Of a stretch of DNA of 64,000 bases, positions 10,943-20,546 are shown piece by piece (within the stretch, counting starts at the first letter, position 1; the number at the start of each line of letters is the position of its first letter). This stretch comes from Raffaelea ambrosiae (lineage: Eukaryota > Ascomycota > Sordariomycetes > Ophiostomatales > Ophiostomataceae): NCBI GenBank assembly GCA_002778195.1, contig PCDI01000004.1, positions 3,694,226 through 3,758,225 on the forward strand, in the 5' to 3' direction. The notes under the pieces were generated by a model. The model was not told the origin of the DNA. It worked only from the letters and a program-made list of their open reading frames with translations, and searched no databases. A program made the translations under genes and the position numbers.

Positions 10943-12321
10943 TTATAAGGTTTTCAGGACCAGCTCTACTTCATCATCTGCAGCTTTCAAGATATGATTT
11001 GCCGGATATTTGGGGCTCCATCCCAGGCTCCCCCCGTGCTTTGAAGTGAGCATGCACCTATCTCTGTCAGCGACTGCCACACTTCCTGAGAGCTCAGACG
11101 AAAAACACTTACTTCCCACCCAGCATCACCTGCACTAGCTCTTTTGGGCATTTGAGGCCCTGCGCCATGCTCTCGAGCACCTGGTCATTGGCCAGTGTGA
11201 CCGTGGCGTCTTCGATAGCGCCGTTCTTCACAAGAGCCTTAGCCATGGCATCGTAAAGGTCGTCCCATGCAACACTCCCAGATGCGGCCAAGTAGTATCC
11301 TTTGTCGTCGTAGTCTGGATCGTTGCCGGCAAGGATACTCCTCAACAAAGCAATGTACAGGGTTGCCGTGTCGTACACGTGGGCGACTGGCCATGTCTAC
11401 TGGGATTTAACACGATCTCATTTTCTGTTGCCTATGCAGTGGTAGGTTCACTCACGGGCTTATCTGTATCCACCCTGTAGACACGTTTGGCAGAAAGCGC
11501 GGCTTTCACGATAGCAACTGTTTGGATAGATATGGGGTTCCCAAATCCCAAACCTTTGCCATCTATATTGTTAGTGCAGCATTAGCGGTTCTGCACGCAT
11601 CTAGGATAATAACCATGGTAACGGGCACTGAAAAGACGCCCGTGGCCCAGTCTTGTACAGGATAGACTTACAAACAATGCATGGCACAAATATATAACTG
11701 CGGACGCCCTTTGCCTTGGACAGAGATATCACGGTGTTGTTCGCGTCTACCGCCTATGGGAGTGGTTAGTATGCATGCCGGAGGATCGGAGTTGAGGCAG
11801 ACTAACTGTCTGCATGAGTGCATACGCAGCCTTCTGCTTTTGCTGCACCTCATACAGGTTGGGGTCGTTGTCGAGGAGAGGCTCCGTCGCAGGTGCTCCG
11901 GCCAGCGATGAGAATAGCTTTGCTCCGCTCGTCTATATGTGACTTGTCAATTGGATGCTCTTGAAAGAAGCGGATCATTTAAGCCTACATGAACGAAGTG
12001 AACAGTTTGGCCGGTGCTCGCCTTGAGCTTGGCCAGCGCATCGATAAAAAGAATCTGCGCTTGCGACTTCATAGCATCGATGAGAAAGAACACGATCGGG
12101 ATGTCCTTGGAGGCAATGGCCATTTCCACTGCTGTTTTGTCGTAGACATCGAAAGTTATTGGTTCGACGCCATATTGTGTGACTTGCTCAGCCTGCTTTT
12201 CATTTCGAACGAGCGCAAAAATCGTCCCATGGGTTGGAAGGTTTGCCTCCTGGAGCAGTGCGAGGAAGGCGCCCCCAAGATACCCCGAGCCGCCGGTGAT
12301 GAGAACATTTGGTGCGACCAT
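10943..12321 (-). CDS. NAD(P)-binding epimerase-like oxidoreductase, six exons
   Basis: The exons, in coding order, are 12321-11989, 11932-11807, 11753-11672, 11562-11456, 11396-11113 and 11063-10943 (the last acceptor could be six bases later). All phases agree and give about 350 aa. The N-terminus VLITGGSGYLGG is an extended-SDR Rossmann motif, followed by TSGAKLFSSLAGAP, VRSYIFVPCIVYGKG (Tyr of the active-site region), WPVAHVYDTATLYI and the C-terminal GWSPKYPANHILKAADDEVEL. This order is that of a common fungal family annotated as NAD-dependent epimerase/dehydratase; the reaction is not known to me. An apparent stop at 11109-11111 lies inside the fifth donor (GTAAGT), so the gene runs 170 bases beyond it. 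Confidence 0.85.
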
Positions 12322-13192
12322 GTTGCGTGTATGTAAATTAACAGTTATGGAAACGCAAGGCCCCGAAAGCAAAATAGGAAGTCATGACGTCTAAAGTCAT
12401 GCTATTTATCATAGTAGAAGCTTATAAATTCAAAGGTGGGATGTGGGAAAGTCGGGCCAAACCTGTCCCGACCACAAGGAATAAAATTCATGGTCTGTGG
12501 GAATCACTTATCAATAAATCAGTAGATTGGCTCACACCACCACACAGGCAGAAACGTCTCATCATTGACAATTATCTTTTGTCAAAAGTATGATTTGATA
12601 GTTGCATTTAGCACCGTATAGGGCTAGACTATCTGGAAGAAAAGGAGGATAGGTTGAATGTTGAAAGTCTAGATACATAGGGGCCAACACGGAGGAGCTT
12701 TTGTACGTGGAAATAAGTGGGGCATAGTGCCCAGCCAGCCAATCAGCGCAGCGTGTGCACGTGAGTGCACCGTTGGCTAGCAAACACTTGCCAACATCTT
12801 TCCGTCTTGGATTTGTAAATTCGGAGTTAACGGTGAAGTCGAGATATTTTCCCTCCGAAATACCGTCTAGTTGCAAAATCTACTCCGTAATCTCCTAATG
12901 GCAATGGTTTTGACAGAGTGGTTCACTTTGCCATTGTTGCCGACATATGCCCGGTTACAAGTATATTAGAACACACGATATCTGTGCATTTACAGAAAGT
13001 TTCGCTTTACTGAATTTCGGGTTGCCTATGTAGGCGCAATGGAGGCTTTTATTTGATCGGAATAAGTTTATTTTATTGTATTTGGTTTTGGTTTTGGGAT
13101 TCCCATTTGACATTTGAAAACTCGGTGAACTATCTAATTCAACCGATGACGCCGTGCGTTGCTAAAAAAAAAAAAAAAACAGTTTAGAGACT
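12322..13192. other. AT-rich spacer between two minus-strand genes
   Basis: Holds the promoter of the epimerase-like gene and the 3' side of the next SDR, including an A-run at about 13163-13179. No gene is supported. Confidence 0.5.
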
Positions 13193-14100
13193 TCAACGCG
13201 TTGTGTAACCGCCGTTGGCAAAGATCGTCTGACCCGTGATCCAACCGCCCTCAGTGCACATGAAACGGACGATGGGGGCAATGTCCTTTGTATCTGTGAG
13301 TCTGCCACCAATTGCTTGGCTCTTGTGAAACGCGACTGCTTCGGGAGATTCCTGGGGGTAGAAGAAGGCTGTACAGAATACATATATTAGTCAATGAACC
13401 TTGGCAGCTTTTTTGCGGGCCTCAGCTTACGAGTGTCCATAGGACCAGGACCAATCGAGTTGACGCTGATGCCGCGAGGTTGGAGCTCCTTGGCCACGCC
13501 GCGGGTGAAATGCTCAACCGGAGCCTTGGACCCGGCATAAGAAGTGTAATAACCAGTGAAGGCGGCTAGCAATGATGTCACGATGGTAATAATCTTGCCG
13601 CCATCTTTAACGTGCTTGGCTCCAGCCTTGAGGATGAAGAAAGCGCACTTTGAGTTGATACTGGGAGTTGCATCCACACATTAGCATAATTAAACAGAAC
13701 AGAGTGCAATAATAAAGGAGGTTGCTAAATGCCACAGGAGAGACAACGCATACTCAAACATGCTGTCATATTCTTCCTCGGAAATCTCAGCAATAGGCTT
13801 CTTCAAGACCTTGCCGACAGTGTTGATGACAATGTCAATCCGACCAAAATCCTCGAGTACCGAATCAAAGAGCTTGTTGACAGCCCCCTCGGTGGTGAGG
13901 TCGCCTTGGTAGAACCGGATCTTGGTGCCGGGGTACGCCTTCACTATGGCAGCCTCCGTCTTGGTGGCCTCGTCCTTGGACTTGGTCGAGTTGTAATGGA
14001 GGGCCAGACTGGCACCGACAGATGCCAATTCGTGGGCAATGTCTGCACCGAGATTCTTTACACCACCGGTGACAAGAGCTACCTTTCCGTTGAGAGCCAT
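13193..14100 (-). CDS. Classical SDR of the THN/versicolorin-reductase group
   Basis: Exons 14100-13754, 13660-13431 and 13368-13193 join in phase to 250 aa. TGGVKNLG (residues 11-18) binds the cofactor, NTVG stands at the NNAG position, and TSLLAAFTGYYTSYAGSK carries the Ser/Tyr/Lys active site (YAGSK). The end WITGQTIFANGGYTTR is standard for the family. The N-terminus MALNGKVALVTGG and the PRGISVNSIGPGPMDTPFF segment resemble fungal tetrahydroxynaphthalene/versicolorin reductases and related ketoreductases. No polyketide synthase is nearby, so a pigment role is not supported. The Tyr-rich segment after the catalytic Ser is unusual but compatible with activity. A TATA box lies 103 bp upstream. 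Confidence 0.88.
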
Positions 14101-14827
14101 GACTGTATGAAATTTGTAGAATTCGAAATGTTGATATGAAGTTTGATTTATGATTGACTTGCGAGAGAAGCTCCAGCAAGCCGGAAGGCACCATCCGTCC
14201 ATCTTTATATACTTCGTCCTGTATACTGTTCTACGAGAACGGCGAGCTTCAGCTTCAGCTTCAGCTTCTGATGCCGATCAGTACCATGATACTAGCACAT
14301 AATTGGGTAACCAATCGGTCCTCAAAGTGGGCCAGTTAACGTCATCGAAATCTGGTTTGTTAGATAGCACCAAGTACCTGCGGACGGAATTATTTAGTGC
14401 GGCGATGTAAATCCGACAGCCCAGATCAGCTGCCAGATCTGGGCTAAGTATGCAGTGCCACACGAAGCGGCAGGCAGATGATGCAAGTGGAACTAGACTT
14501 GCAGATATTGCGATTTAGACGCATCCACGGAGAATGTACACTGTTGCTGATGCATCTCCGGGTTTCAGTCCAGTCAAGCGCCATGAAATGCCAGCTGGGA
14601 GCTGGCTGGCGATACAAGGTATGTCTGTAGCGGGCCTGCGGGATGTTCTAAAAAAGTGGGCTTCTCGTATGAATTTGAAAATGTGTCATTCTACATATTG
14701 ATGGGTTCCTATGCATATGTTCTAGACCGTGCCAGCGCTCTCCCTTCGGAGCTCGCTCTCTCGTATCTCCCTTGCGCCTTCAATGTCGGTTTACACCAGA
14801 CCTTTTGCTACTTGTTCTGCCCCATCT
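14101..14827. other. Spacer upstream of the SDR
   Basis: Promoter of the minus-strand SDR (TATA at 14203-14211, a short GCTTCA repeat near 14250) and the 3' flank of the aldehyde dehydrogenase gene. No further gene is seen. Confidence 0.5.
14203..14211 (-). promoter_or_regulatory. TATA box of the SDR at 13193-14100
   Basis: TATATAAAG on the minus strand, 103 bp before the start codon at 14100, at a distance usual for fungal TATA elements. Confidence 0.5.
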
Positions 14828-16588
14828 TCACAGCTTTCCGAACACTGTTGGGACGATACCGCTGAGCTCGACCAGCGTGCTCTTATTCCGAAGCCAGCCC
14901 TCCAGTCCTTTCCGTCCGTTCTCGACGCCCAGACCGCTCTGCTTCCAGCCTCCTACAGCCATCTCTGCGGGCGACTCGCCCCATGTGTTGACCCATGTGA
15001 TGCCGGCCTGCAGCTGTGCTATCACAGTCTGGCACAGGTTGAGGTCACGGCCAAACACGCCGGCAGCCAGGCCCAGCTCTGTGTTGTTGGCTCGCTGCAC
15101 AGCTTCGTCCACTGTCGTGTAAGGAAGAATGCACAGCACAGGACCGAAAATCTCCTCCTTGACAATCTTCATGTCGTCCTTGCAGTCTGTGAAGACGGTC
15201 GGCGTAACCCAGTAGCCATCCTTCAAGTCGGCTGGGACACCAGCGGGCCGGCCTGGGCCGCCATGCAGAAGGCGTGCCTTATCTTGCTCGATGCCGTGCT
15301 GGATGTAGCTTACCACTTTGTCGTAGTGCGGCTTGCTGCTCAGCGGCCCGAAGTTGGTGTTGGCATCGAACAGGTCGCCCGCCCGCACATACTGCATCTT
15401 CTCGACCAGGGTCTTCTCGAACTCGGCCAGAAGAGAGGCGGGCACAAAGACACGGGTGCCATTCGTGCACACCTGTCCTGAACTGTAAAAGTTGGCCATC
15501 ATGGCGCCGTCGACAGCCTGCGATACGTCGGCGTCGGGCAGCACAATAAGAGGACTCTTGCCACCCAGCTCCATGGTCACGTACTTGAGGTTGCCCGAGG
15601 CGGCACCGGCTACCCGGCGGCCTGTGCTGACCTGTCCGGTAAAGCTGACCTTGGCAATGACCGGGTGCGTCGACAGCCGCTCGCCAACCTGACCAGCGCC
15701 GTACACCACATTGAACACACCATCCGGGACGCCGGCCTCGCGGTAGATGTCGGCCAGATACTGGGCATGCAGGGGTGTGAACTCGCTGGGCTTGTAGACG
15801 AGGGTATTGCCGGCAGCCAGACAGGGCGCCGACTTCCACAGGGCGATCTGGATGGGGTAGTTCCATGCGCCAATGGCCGCGCAGACGCCCAGCGGCTCCT
15901 TGACCGTCTGCACCACGGCGCCGCCGCGGCCGGGCCGCAGGGCAAAGTATTCGCCGTTGAGGCCGCCAGATGCAATCAGATTGGCATAGTATTCGAGCAC
16001 GTCGGCGCCGGTGACAATGTCGACGGTCGAGGTTTCGCTGTAGGGCTTGCCAGAGTCGAGTGTCTCGACGCGGGCCAGGGCATCGTTGCGCGACCGCAGG
16101 AGCTGCACAGCGCGGAGGAGGATGCGTGAGCGCTCGTTCGGGGGAGTCTGGGACCAGGCGGGAAATGCGGCCTGGGCACTGGCTATGGCAGCATCGACAG
16201 CTGCTGGGGAGGTCGTGTGGATACGTGCGAGAGGACGGCCGGTGCCGGGGTGGACGGAGAGGAAGGAGGAGTTGTGGGATGACTCGGGCTGCGACTTGCC
16301 GGCGTAGAAGGCGTGCCGGTCGGGCTCTTGGAGTTGCACCATGGCTGGGGCTGGACGGGACGGATGGCGTGTTGAGAAGGAAGATCTCGGAGAGGACGTC
16401 GTTGTTGTTGATATCGAGAACGAAGCCGAGGCAATTGAGGGTCTGCGCAGCGAATTGGACGCAATTGGCGTGCTGCAGGTTGCTGGACAGGCCTGGCTAG
16501 TTGTACTGGAGCAGTGTTGCGGCCAGCGGCGGCACAGTGGGTGTACAGAGGCAATTGTGCGTACTAGGCCGACTTCTCGCAAGAACAT
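14828..16588 (-). CDS. Betaine aldehyde dehydrogenase
   Basis: Single exon, 586 aa from the ATG at 16588 or 504 aa from the ATG at 16342. It is an aldehyde dehydrogenase with AIGAWNYPIQIALWKSAPCL, YKPSEFTP, VSFTGQVSTGRRV, catalytic Glu in MELGGKSPL, catalytic Cys in GQVCTNGTRV and the EEIFGPVLCI segment. NYPIQIALWK and the C-terminal WVNTWGESPAEMAVGGWKQSG block match betaine aldehyde dehydrogenases, which oxidise betaine aldehyde to glycine betaine with NAD(P). The divergent choline oxidase next door supports this. The first 82 residues contain Arg, Ser and Thr but almost no acids, as in a mitochondrial presequence; they could instead be leader sequence with a fortuitous in-frame ATG. The protein ends in GKL, a weak peroxisome-like tail. 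Confidence 0.92.
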   Translation of the reverse strand: MFLREVGLVRTIASVHPLCRRWPQHCSSTTSQACPATCSTPIASNSLRRPSIASASFSISTTTTSSPRSSFSTRHPSRPAPAMVQLQEPDRHAFYAGKSQPESSHNSSFLSVHPGTGRPLARIHTTSPAAVDAAIASAQAAFPAWSQTPPNERSRILLRAVQLLRSRNDALARVETLDSGKPYSETSTVDIVTGADVLEYYANLIASGGLNGEYFALRPGRGGAVVQTVKEPLGVCAAIGAWNYPIQIALWKSAPCLAAGNTLVYKPSEFTPLHAQYLADIYREAGVPDGVFNVVYGAGQVGERLSTHPVIAKVSFTGQVSTGRRVAGAASGNLKYVTMELGGKSPLIVLPDADVSQAVDGAMMANFYSSGQVCTNGTRVFVPASLLAEFEKTLVEKMQYVRAGDLFDANTNFGPLSSKPHYDKVVSYIQHGIEQDKARLLHGGPGRPAGVPADLKDGYWVTPTVFTDCKDDMKIVKEEIFGPVLCILPYTTVDEAVQRANNTELGLAAGVFGRDLNLCQTVIAQLQAGITWVNTWGESPAEMAVGGWKQSGLGVENGRKGLEGWLRNKSTLVELSGIVPTVFGKL

Positions 16589-17702
16589 TCCTCATGTGGC
16601 AGGGCAACGCGAAAGGCCGACAGCTCTGCAGGCGAGTTAGTTGGGTAAAGATTCACGGAGCCCCACTTTGCCGAGACGACAGAAAAAAAAAAAGTGATTA
16701 AACAAGGAAGTAAAAAAAAGAGGGCGTCCAACCAAGTATTGAAACCTCTGGGCAGGAAAAAAAATAAGTACGTTGGTAAAACGGAAGCAAAAAAAAGCAA
16801 AAAAAAAAAAAGAAAACTCGCTCATGTGGTGGGCCAGTGCCCCTGCCAATAAGACGAGATTCTATGAGACATGGCGATGACACAGAGCTCTGAATTCGGG
16901 AGCACTCTGTTGCTGCTTCTGGGTTAGGCATTGACGCAAGCCTCATGAACTGTCCCCATATGTCTGGTGCATGACGTCAGAGGTCGCTTTCAATAAGACG
17001 AGTTGTTTGAGAACACGAAAAAAAAGTTTTCCAATCGTAGCGCTCACTAGAGCCGGACGAGGCGGCGCCCCCCCAGAAGAGGGGGCTTTCAGCGGGGCGC
17101 TGTTGGTTTTCTCAGTGGCATGAGCAAGGTCTTGGTCTAAGCGAAAACCAGCCCCTGCTGCCCGCCAATCACGAAGCGCGGCGGATCATGGGCCGACGGT
17201 GTGAGACCGGCAAGTGGGGCTTAGCTACATTTATGGCAATCCATCGACTGATTGTACGATTGCGGCCGCACACAAACACAAAGCACGAAGCTAAGAAAAC
17301 CTACTTGTACATCTTTCTGGGGCAAATCTAGCCGAAGAAGGGCCAAACACAGGTAAAAAATTGAAGAAAATTTGGCTCCAAGCTTGATACAGGGATATAA
17401 TAGCCCGTCGTTTTCCGTGACAAGAGTTGGTCAGAACAAAAAAAATAAGACAAAATAAGACAAAAATATAAACGCACGTAGAGTTGAGGCAATATCTCTG
17501 CCTATCTCGTGGGTCTGACATTTTTCTTGGCCTTTCTTGGCTTTTTGTCGGCTTCGTTTTATCTGGTCAACTTCCCCCCTCACTGGCCTTGTTTGGTCTT
17601 CTCGGTCTTTAATTATTTCAGCCTTAATCTACAGCTTCGCGTTGCGCACCCAGAAGCACCAATTCACCCTTCAAACGGCCCATTCTCCCTTCCTTCTCCA
17701 TC
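16589..17702. promoter_or_regulatory. Bidirectional promoter of the choline to betaine pair
   Basis: This 1.1 kb non-coding segment lies between two divergent genes of one pathway. It holds A-runs (16681-16812), a CCAAT on the plus strand at 17165-17169 and four same-orientation copies of AATAAGAC. It ends in a CT-rich leader (ttccttctccatc) before the choline oxidase ATG. Confidence 0.75.
16848..17461 (+). repeat. Four AATAAGAC motifs in the choline promoter
   Basis: AATAAGAC occurs at 16848-16855, 16992-16999, 17444-17451 and 17454-17461, all on the plus strand. The first two sit in a longer shared word, CAATAAGACGAG, exactly 144 bp apart, and both are followed by a similar TGAGA-containing stretch. 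An 8-mer is expected about 0.03 times in 1.1 kb of random sequence on both strands. This is a candidate regulator site; no binding protein is known to me. Confidence 0.6.
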
Positions 17703-19536
17703 ATGACGACCACCTACCTAGCTCCCGAGCTGTCGGGCTCTTACGACTTTGTCATCGTGGGCGGCGGCACCGCGGGCTGCGTCATTGCCTCGCGTCTGGC
17801 TGAGTATCTGCCGCAAAAGAAGATTCTCCTGATCGAGGCCGGCCCCAGCGATTTCATGGAGAACCGCGTCCTGGACCTGCGCCAATGGCTGGGTCTTCTC
17901 GGTGGTGACCTCGACTACGACTACGGCACGACTGAGCAGCCGAATGGTAAGTCGAGAGAGAGTCTCTCAGACAAGCGAAGCTCTTGTCTTGCGAACCCAG
18001 AATTTTCACGAGAACTACCACGAGACCTACCACGAGAACACGAGAACTCATCACGCCAAATAATCACGAAAAAAAAAACAAGCCGTCGCGAAACCTGTCG
18101 TTGAGAACTCCAGCTAACATGCCCCAGGCAACTCCCACATCCGCCACTCACGCGCCAAGGTGCTCGGCGGCTGCTCCTCCCACAACACCCTCATCTCCTT
18201 CCGCCCCTTCGAGTTCGACCTCAAGATCTGGCAGTCCATGGGCGCCAAGGGCTGGACCTTCCCCGTCTTCATGAAGGCCCTCGACAAGCTGCGCAACACT
18301 GTTCAGCCTGTGCATGCCCGCCACCGCAACCAGCTGTGCAAGGACTGGGTCCAGTCGTGCAGCTCGGCCATGGACATCCCCGTCATTGACGACTTCAACA
18401 AGGAGATCACCACCAAAGGTGCCCTGCGCCAGGGCGTCGGCTTCTTCTCCATCAGCTACAACCCGGACAACGGCTACCGGTCCAGTGCCTCTGTCGCCTA
18501 CATCCACCCCATCCTGCGCGGCGAGGAGGACCGCCCCAACCTCACCATTCTCACCGAGGCCTGGGTGTCCAAGATCAACGTCTCCGGCGACGACGTCACC
18601 GGTGTCGACATCACCCTCAAGGACGGCTCCAAGCGCACAGTCGCGGCCCGCACCGAGACCATCCTGACCGCCGGCGCCATCGACACGCCCCGGCTGATGC
18701 TGCTGTCTGGCCTCGGCCCCCGTGAGCAGCTGCAGCCGCTCGGCATCCCCGTCGTCCGTGACATCCCGGGCGTCGGCAAGAACCTGCTCGACCACCCCGA
18801 GACCATCATCATGTGGGAGCTGTCCAAGCCCGTGCCCCCCAACCAGACCACCATGGACTCCGACGCCGGCATCTTCCTGCGCCGCGAGCCGCCCAACGCC
18901 GACAAGGGCCGCAAGACGCCGGCTAACCCGGCCGGTCTACCGGACGGCGACATTGCCGATGTCATGATGCACTGCTACCAGATCCCCTTCACACTCAACA
19001 CCGAGCGTCTCGGCTACGACAAGCCGGAGGACGGCTATGCCTTCTGCATGACGCCCAACATCCCCCGGCCCCGGTCCCGCGGCCAGCTCTACCTGACCAG
19101 CGCCGACCCCAATGTCAAGCCCGCACTCGACTTCTGCTACTTTACCGACCCCGAGGGCTACGACGCCGCCACCTTTGTCCACGGCATCAAGGCCGCCCGC
19201 CAGATCGCTCAGCAGGAGCCGTTCCGCGGCTGGCTCAAGCGCGAGGTCGCTCCCGGCCCCAAGGTCCAGACCGACGCCGAGATCAGCGAGTACGCCCGCC
19301 GGGCCGCGCACACCGTCTACCACCCGGCCGGCACGACGCGCATGGGTGACGACGCCCTGGCTGTCGTCGACGAGCGCCTGCGCGTGCGCGGCCTGCGCGG
19401 TCTGCGTATTGCCGACGCCGGCGTCTTCCCATCCATGCCCACCATCAACCCCATGCTCACGGTTCTGGGTGTGGCCGAGCGCTTCGCCGAGATGGTCGTC
19501 GAGGAGCAGAACGCCCAGGGCGCTGCGAGACTTTAA
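17703..19536 (+). CDS. Choline oxidase (GMC flavoprotein)
   Basis: Exons 17703-17946 and 18128-19536 give 550 aa. DFVIVGGGTAG (15-25) binds the ADP part of FAD. RHSRAKVLGGCSSHN ends at His100-Asn101, and His100 matches the histidine that carries covalent FAD in Arthrobacter choline oxidase (His99). DHPE supplies the Glu that binds the trimethylammonium group, and MMHCYQIPF carries the second active-site His. The C-terminal pair is His480 (TVYHPAGTTRMG) and Asn522 (TINPM). The enzyme oxidises choline to betaine aldehyde and on to betaine with O2, releasing H2O2. The last three residues, ARL, fit a PTS1, so a peroxisomal site is likely. It is divergent to betaine aldehyde dehydrogenase. Confidence 0.95.
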
Positions 19537-20546
19537 AGGAGCGACGAGGCATGTGTGTGTGTATGTCGAAGTCGATGTTATTTGAAAAGCATTATTTTTT
19601 TCGCGTTTTATTTAAGGAATTATTGAGCAAAGGATTCTTATTTGGTATTTCAATAGGAGAGCCCTCAGCAAACGAACAAATACAATTTGCGTTTCTGCTT
19701 TTTTTTTTTTTTTTTTTGGCTCTTGATTCTTTTTTCGGGTGTCTTGTGAGTGTTTTTGTGGATTCGAGGTGGATTCTCCCTCCACGGAAACTAAATCAAA
19801 GCCCTGGTCTGCCGGATGTCTGCACACAATCTCATGCCCGGACAGAACGAGATAACTGCCATATTCGACATGTATATGCCAGCCAATATTAAATTGTGGG
19901 CGGATTTTGCCATTGGCGAGGTGTTCAGCATAAACCGGACTGATCGGAGAAATGACCTGTACACCGTACAGGATGACCGAAGAGTCTACACCAAAAACAA
20001 CTAGCATTGGCCAACGTTCTGAACATAGCACCGGCCCAAGACGTCAAAAGACGTTAGGATACGCCCCTAATCCCCCGCCGAATCGGGGGCCTAGCACGTG
20101 GCCCGTTCCTGCTTCCCGTGTGGAAGTGTTGCGCCCACGTGTTGGGCGAGCTATCCGAATGAGTACAACAGCCCGCATCGCGGAAATTAGTCCCCAAAAT
20201 GCGACCCTGAATACTGTCGCCGAGCTACTTCGGTCTTTGTTCTCCAACCCTAACTTGGGAGATCACCGTGTTGTTGTTGTCTAATGCGAAAGATAGCATG
20301 GGTGATCAATGCCACTTTCTAGATCACGGAGGTGATCCAACATGGCATTCTTCTTCCACGTCATGCCTGGCGGATGCCCTCCTGTGAACCTGATCAACCG
20401 AGTGTAAATACACAGAGCTGTCCTCCCCCGGCTAACAGCGGCGATCACCTGCTCTCGCGATGTTATGCCCAGCAACTCTCTAACTTTCGTTCTTTCTTTT
20501 TCTCCTCTTATCACTAAGTTAAGAAATATCTGGCTGTCTTCCCACC
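19537..20546. other. Spacer and phosphatase promoter
   Basis: The 3' side of choline oxidase with a T-run (about 19699-19717), then the promoter of the acid phosphatase with two CACGTG boxes and a short CCCCCG...CGGGGG inverted repeat at 20072-20089. No gene is supported. Confidence 0.55.
20095..20141. promoter_or_regulatory. Two CACGTG boxes upstream of the acid phosphatase
   Basis: CACGTG at 20095-20100 (followed by G) and CCCACGTG at 20134-20141, the reverse complement of CACGTGGG. This is the high-affinity core bound by phosphate-starvation bHLH factors (yeast Pho4, Neurospora NUC-1). They lie 406-452 bp before the ATG of a secreted acid phosphatase. CACGTG is also bound by other bHLH factors, so the assignment is inference. 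Confidence 0.5.

Noticed and set aside
13193..14100. Melanin or aflatoxin ketoreductase in a pathway cluster
   Set aside because: The SDR resembles that group, but no polyketide synthase or other pathway gene lies nearby.
14729..15481. 250-codon plus-strand frame
   Set aside because: It is antisense to the conserved aldehyde dehydrogenase and has no motif; a shadow of GC-rich codon use.
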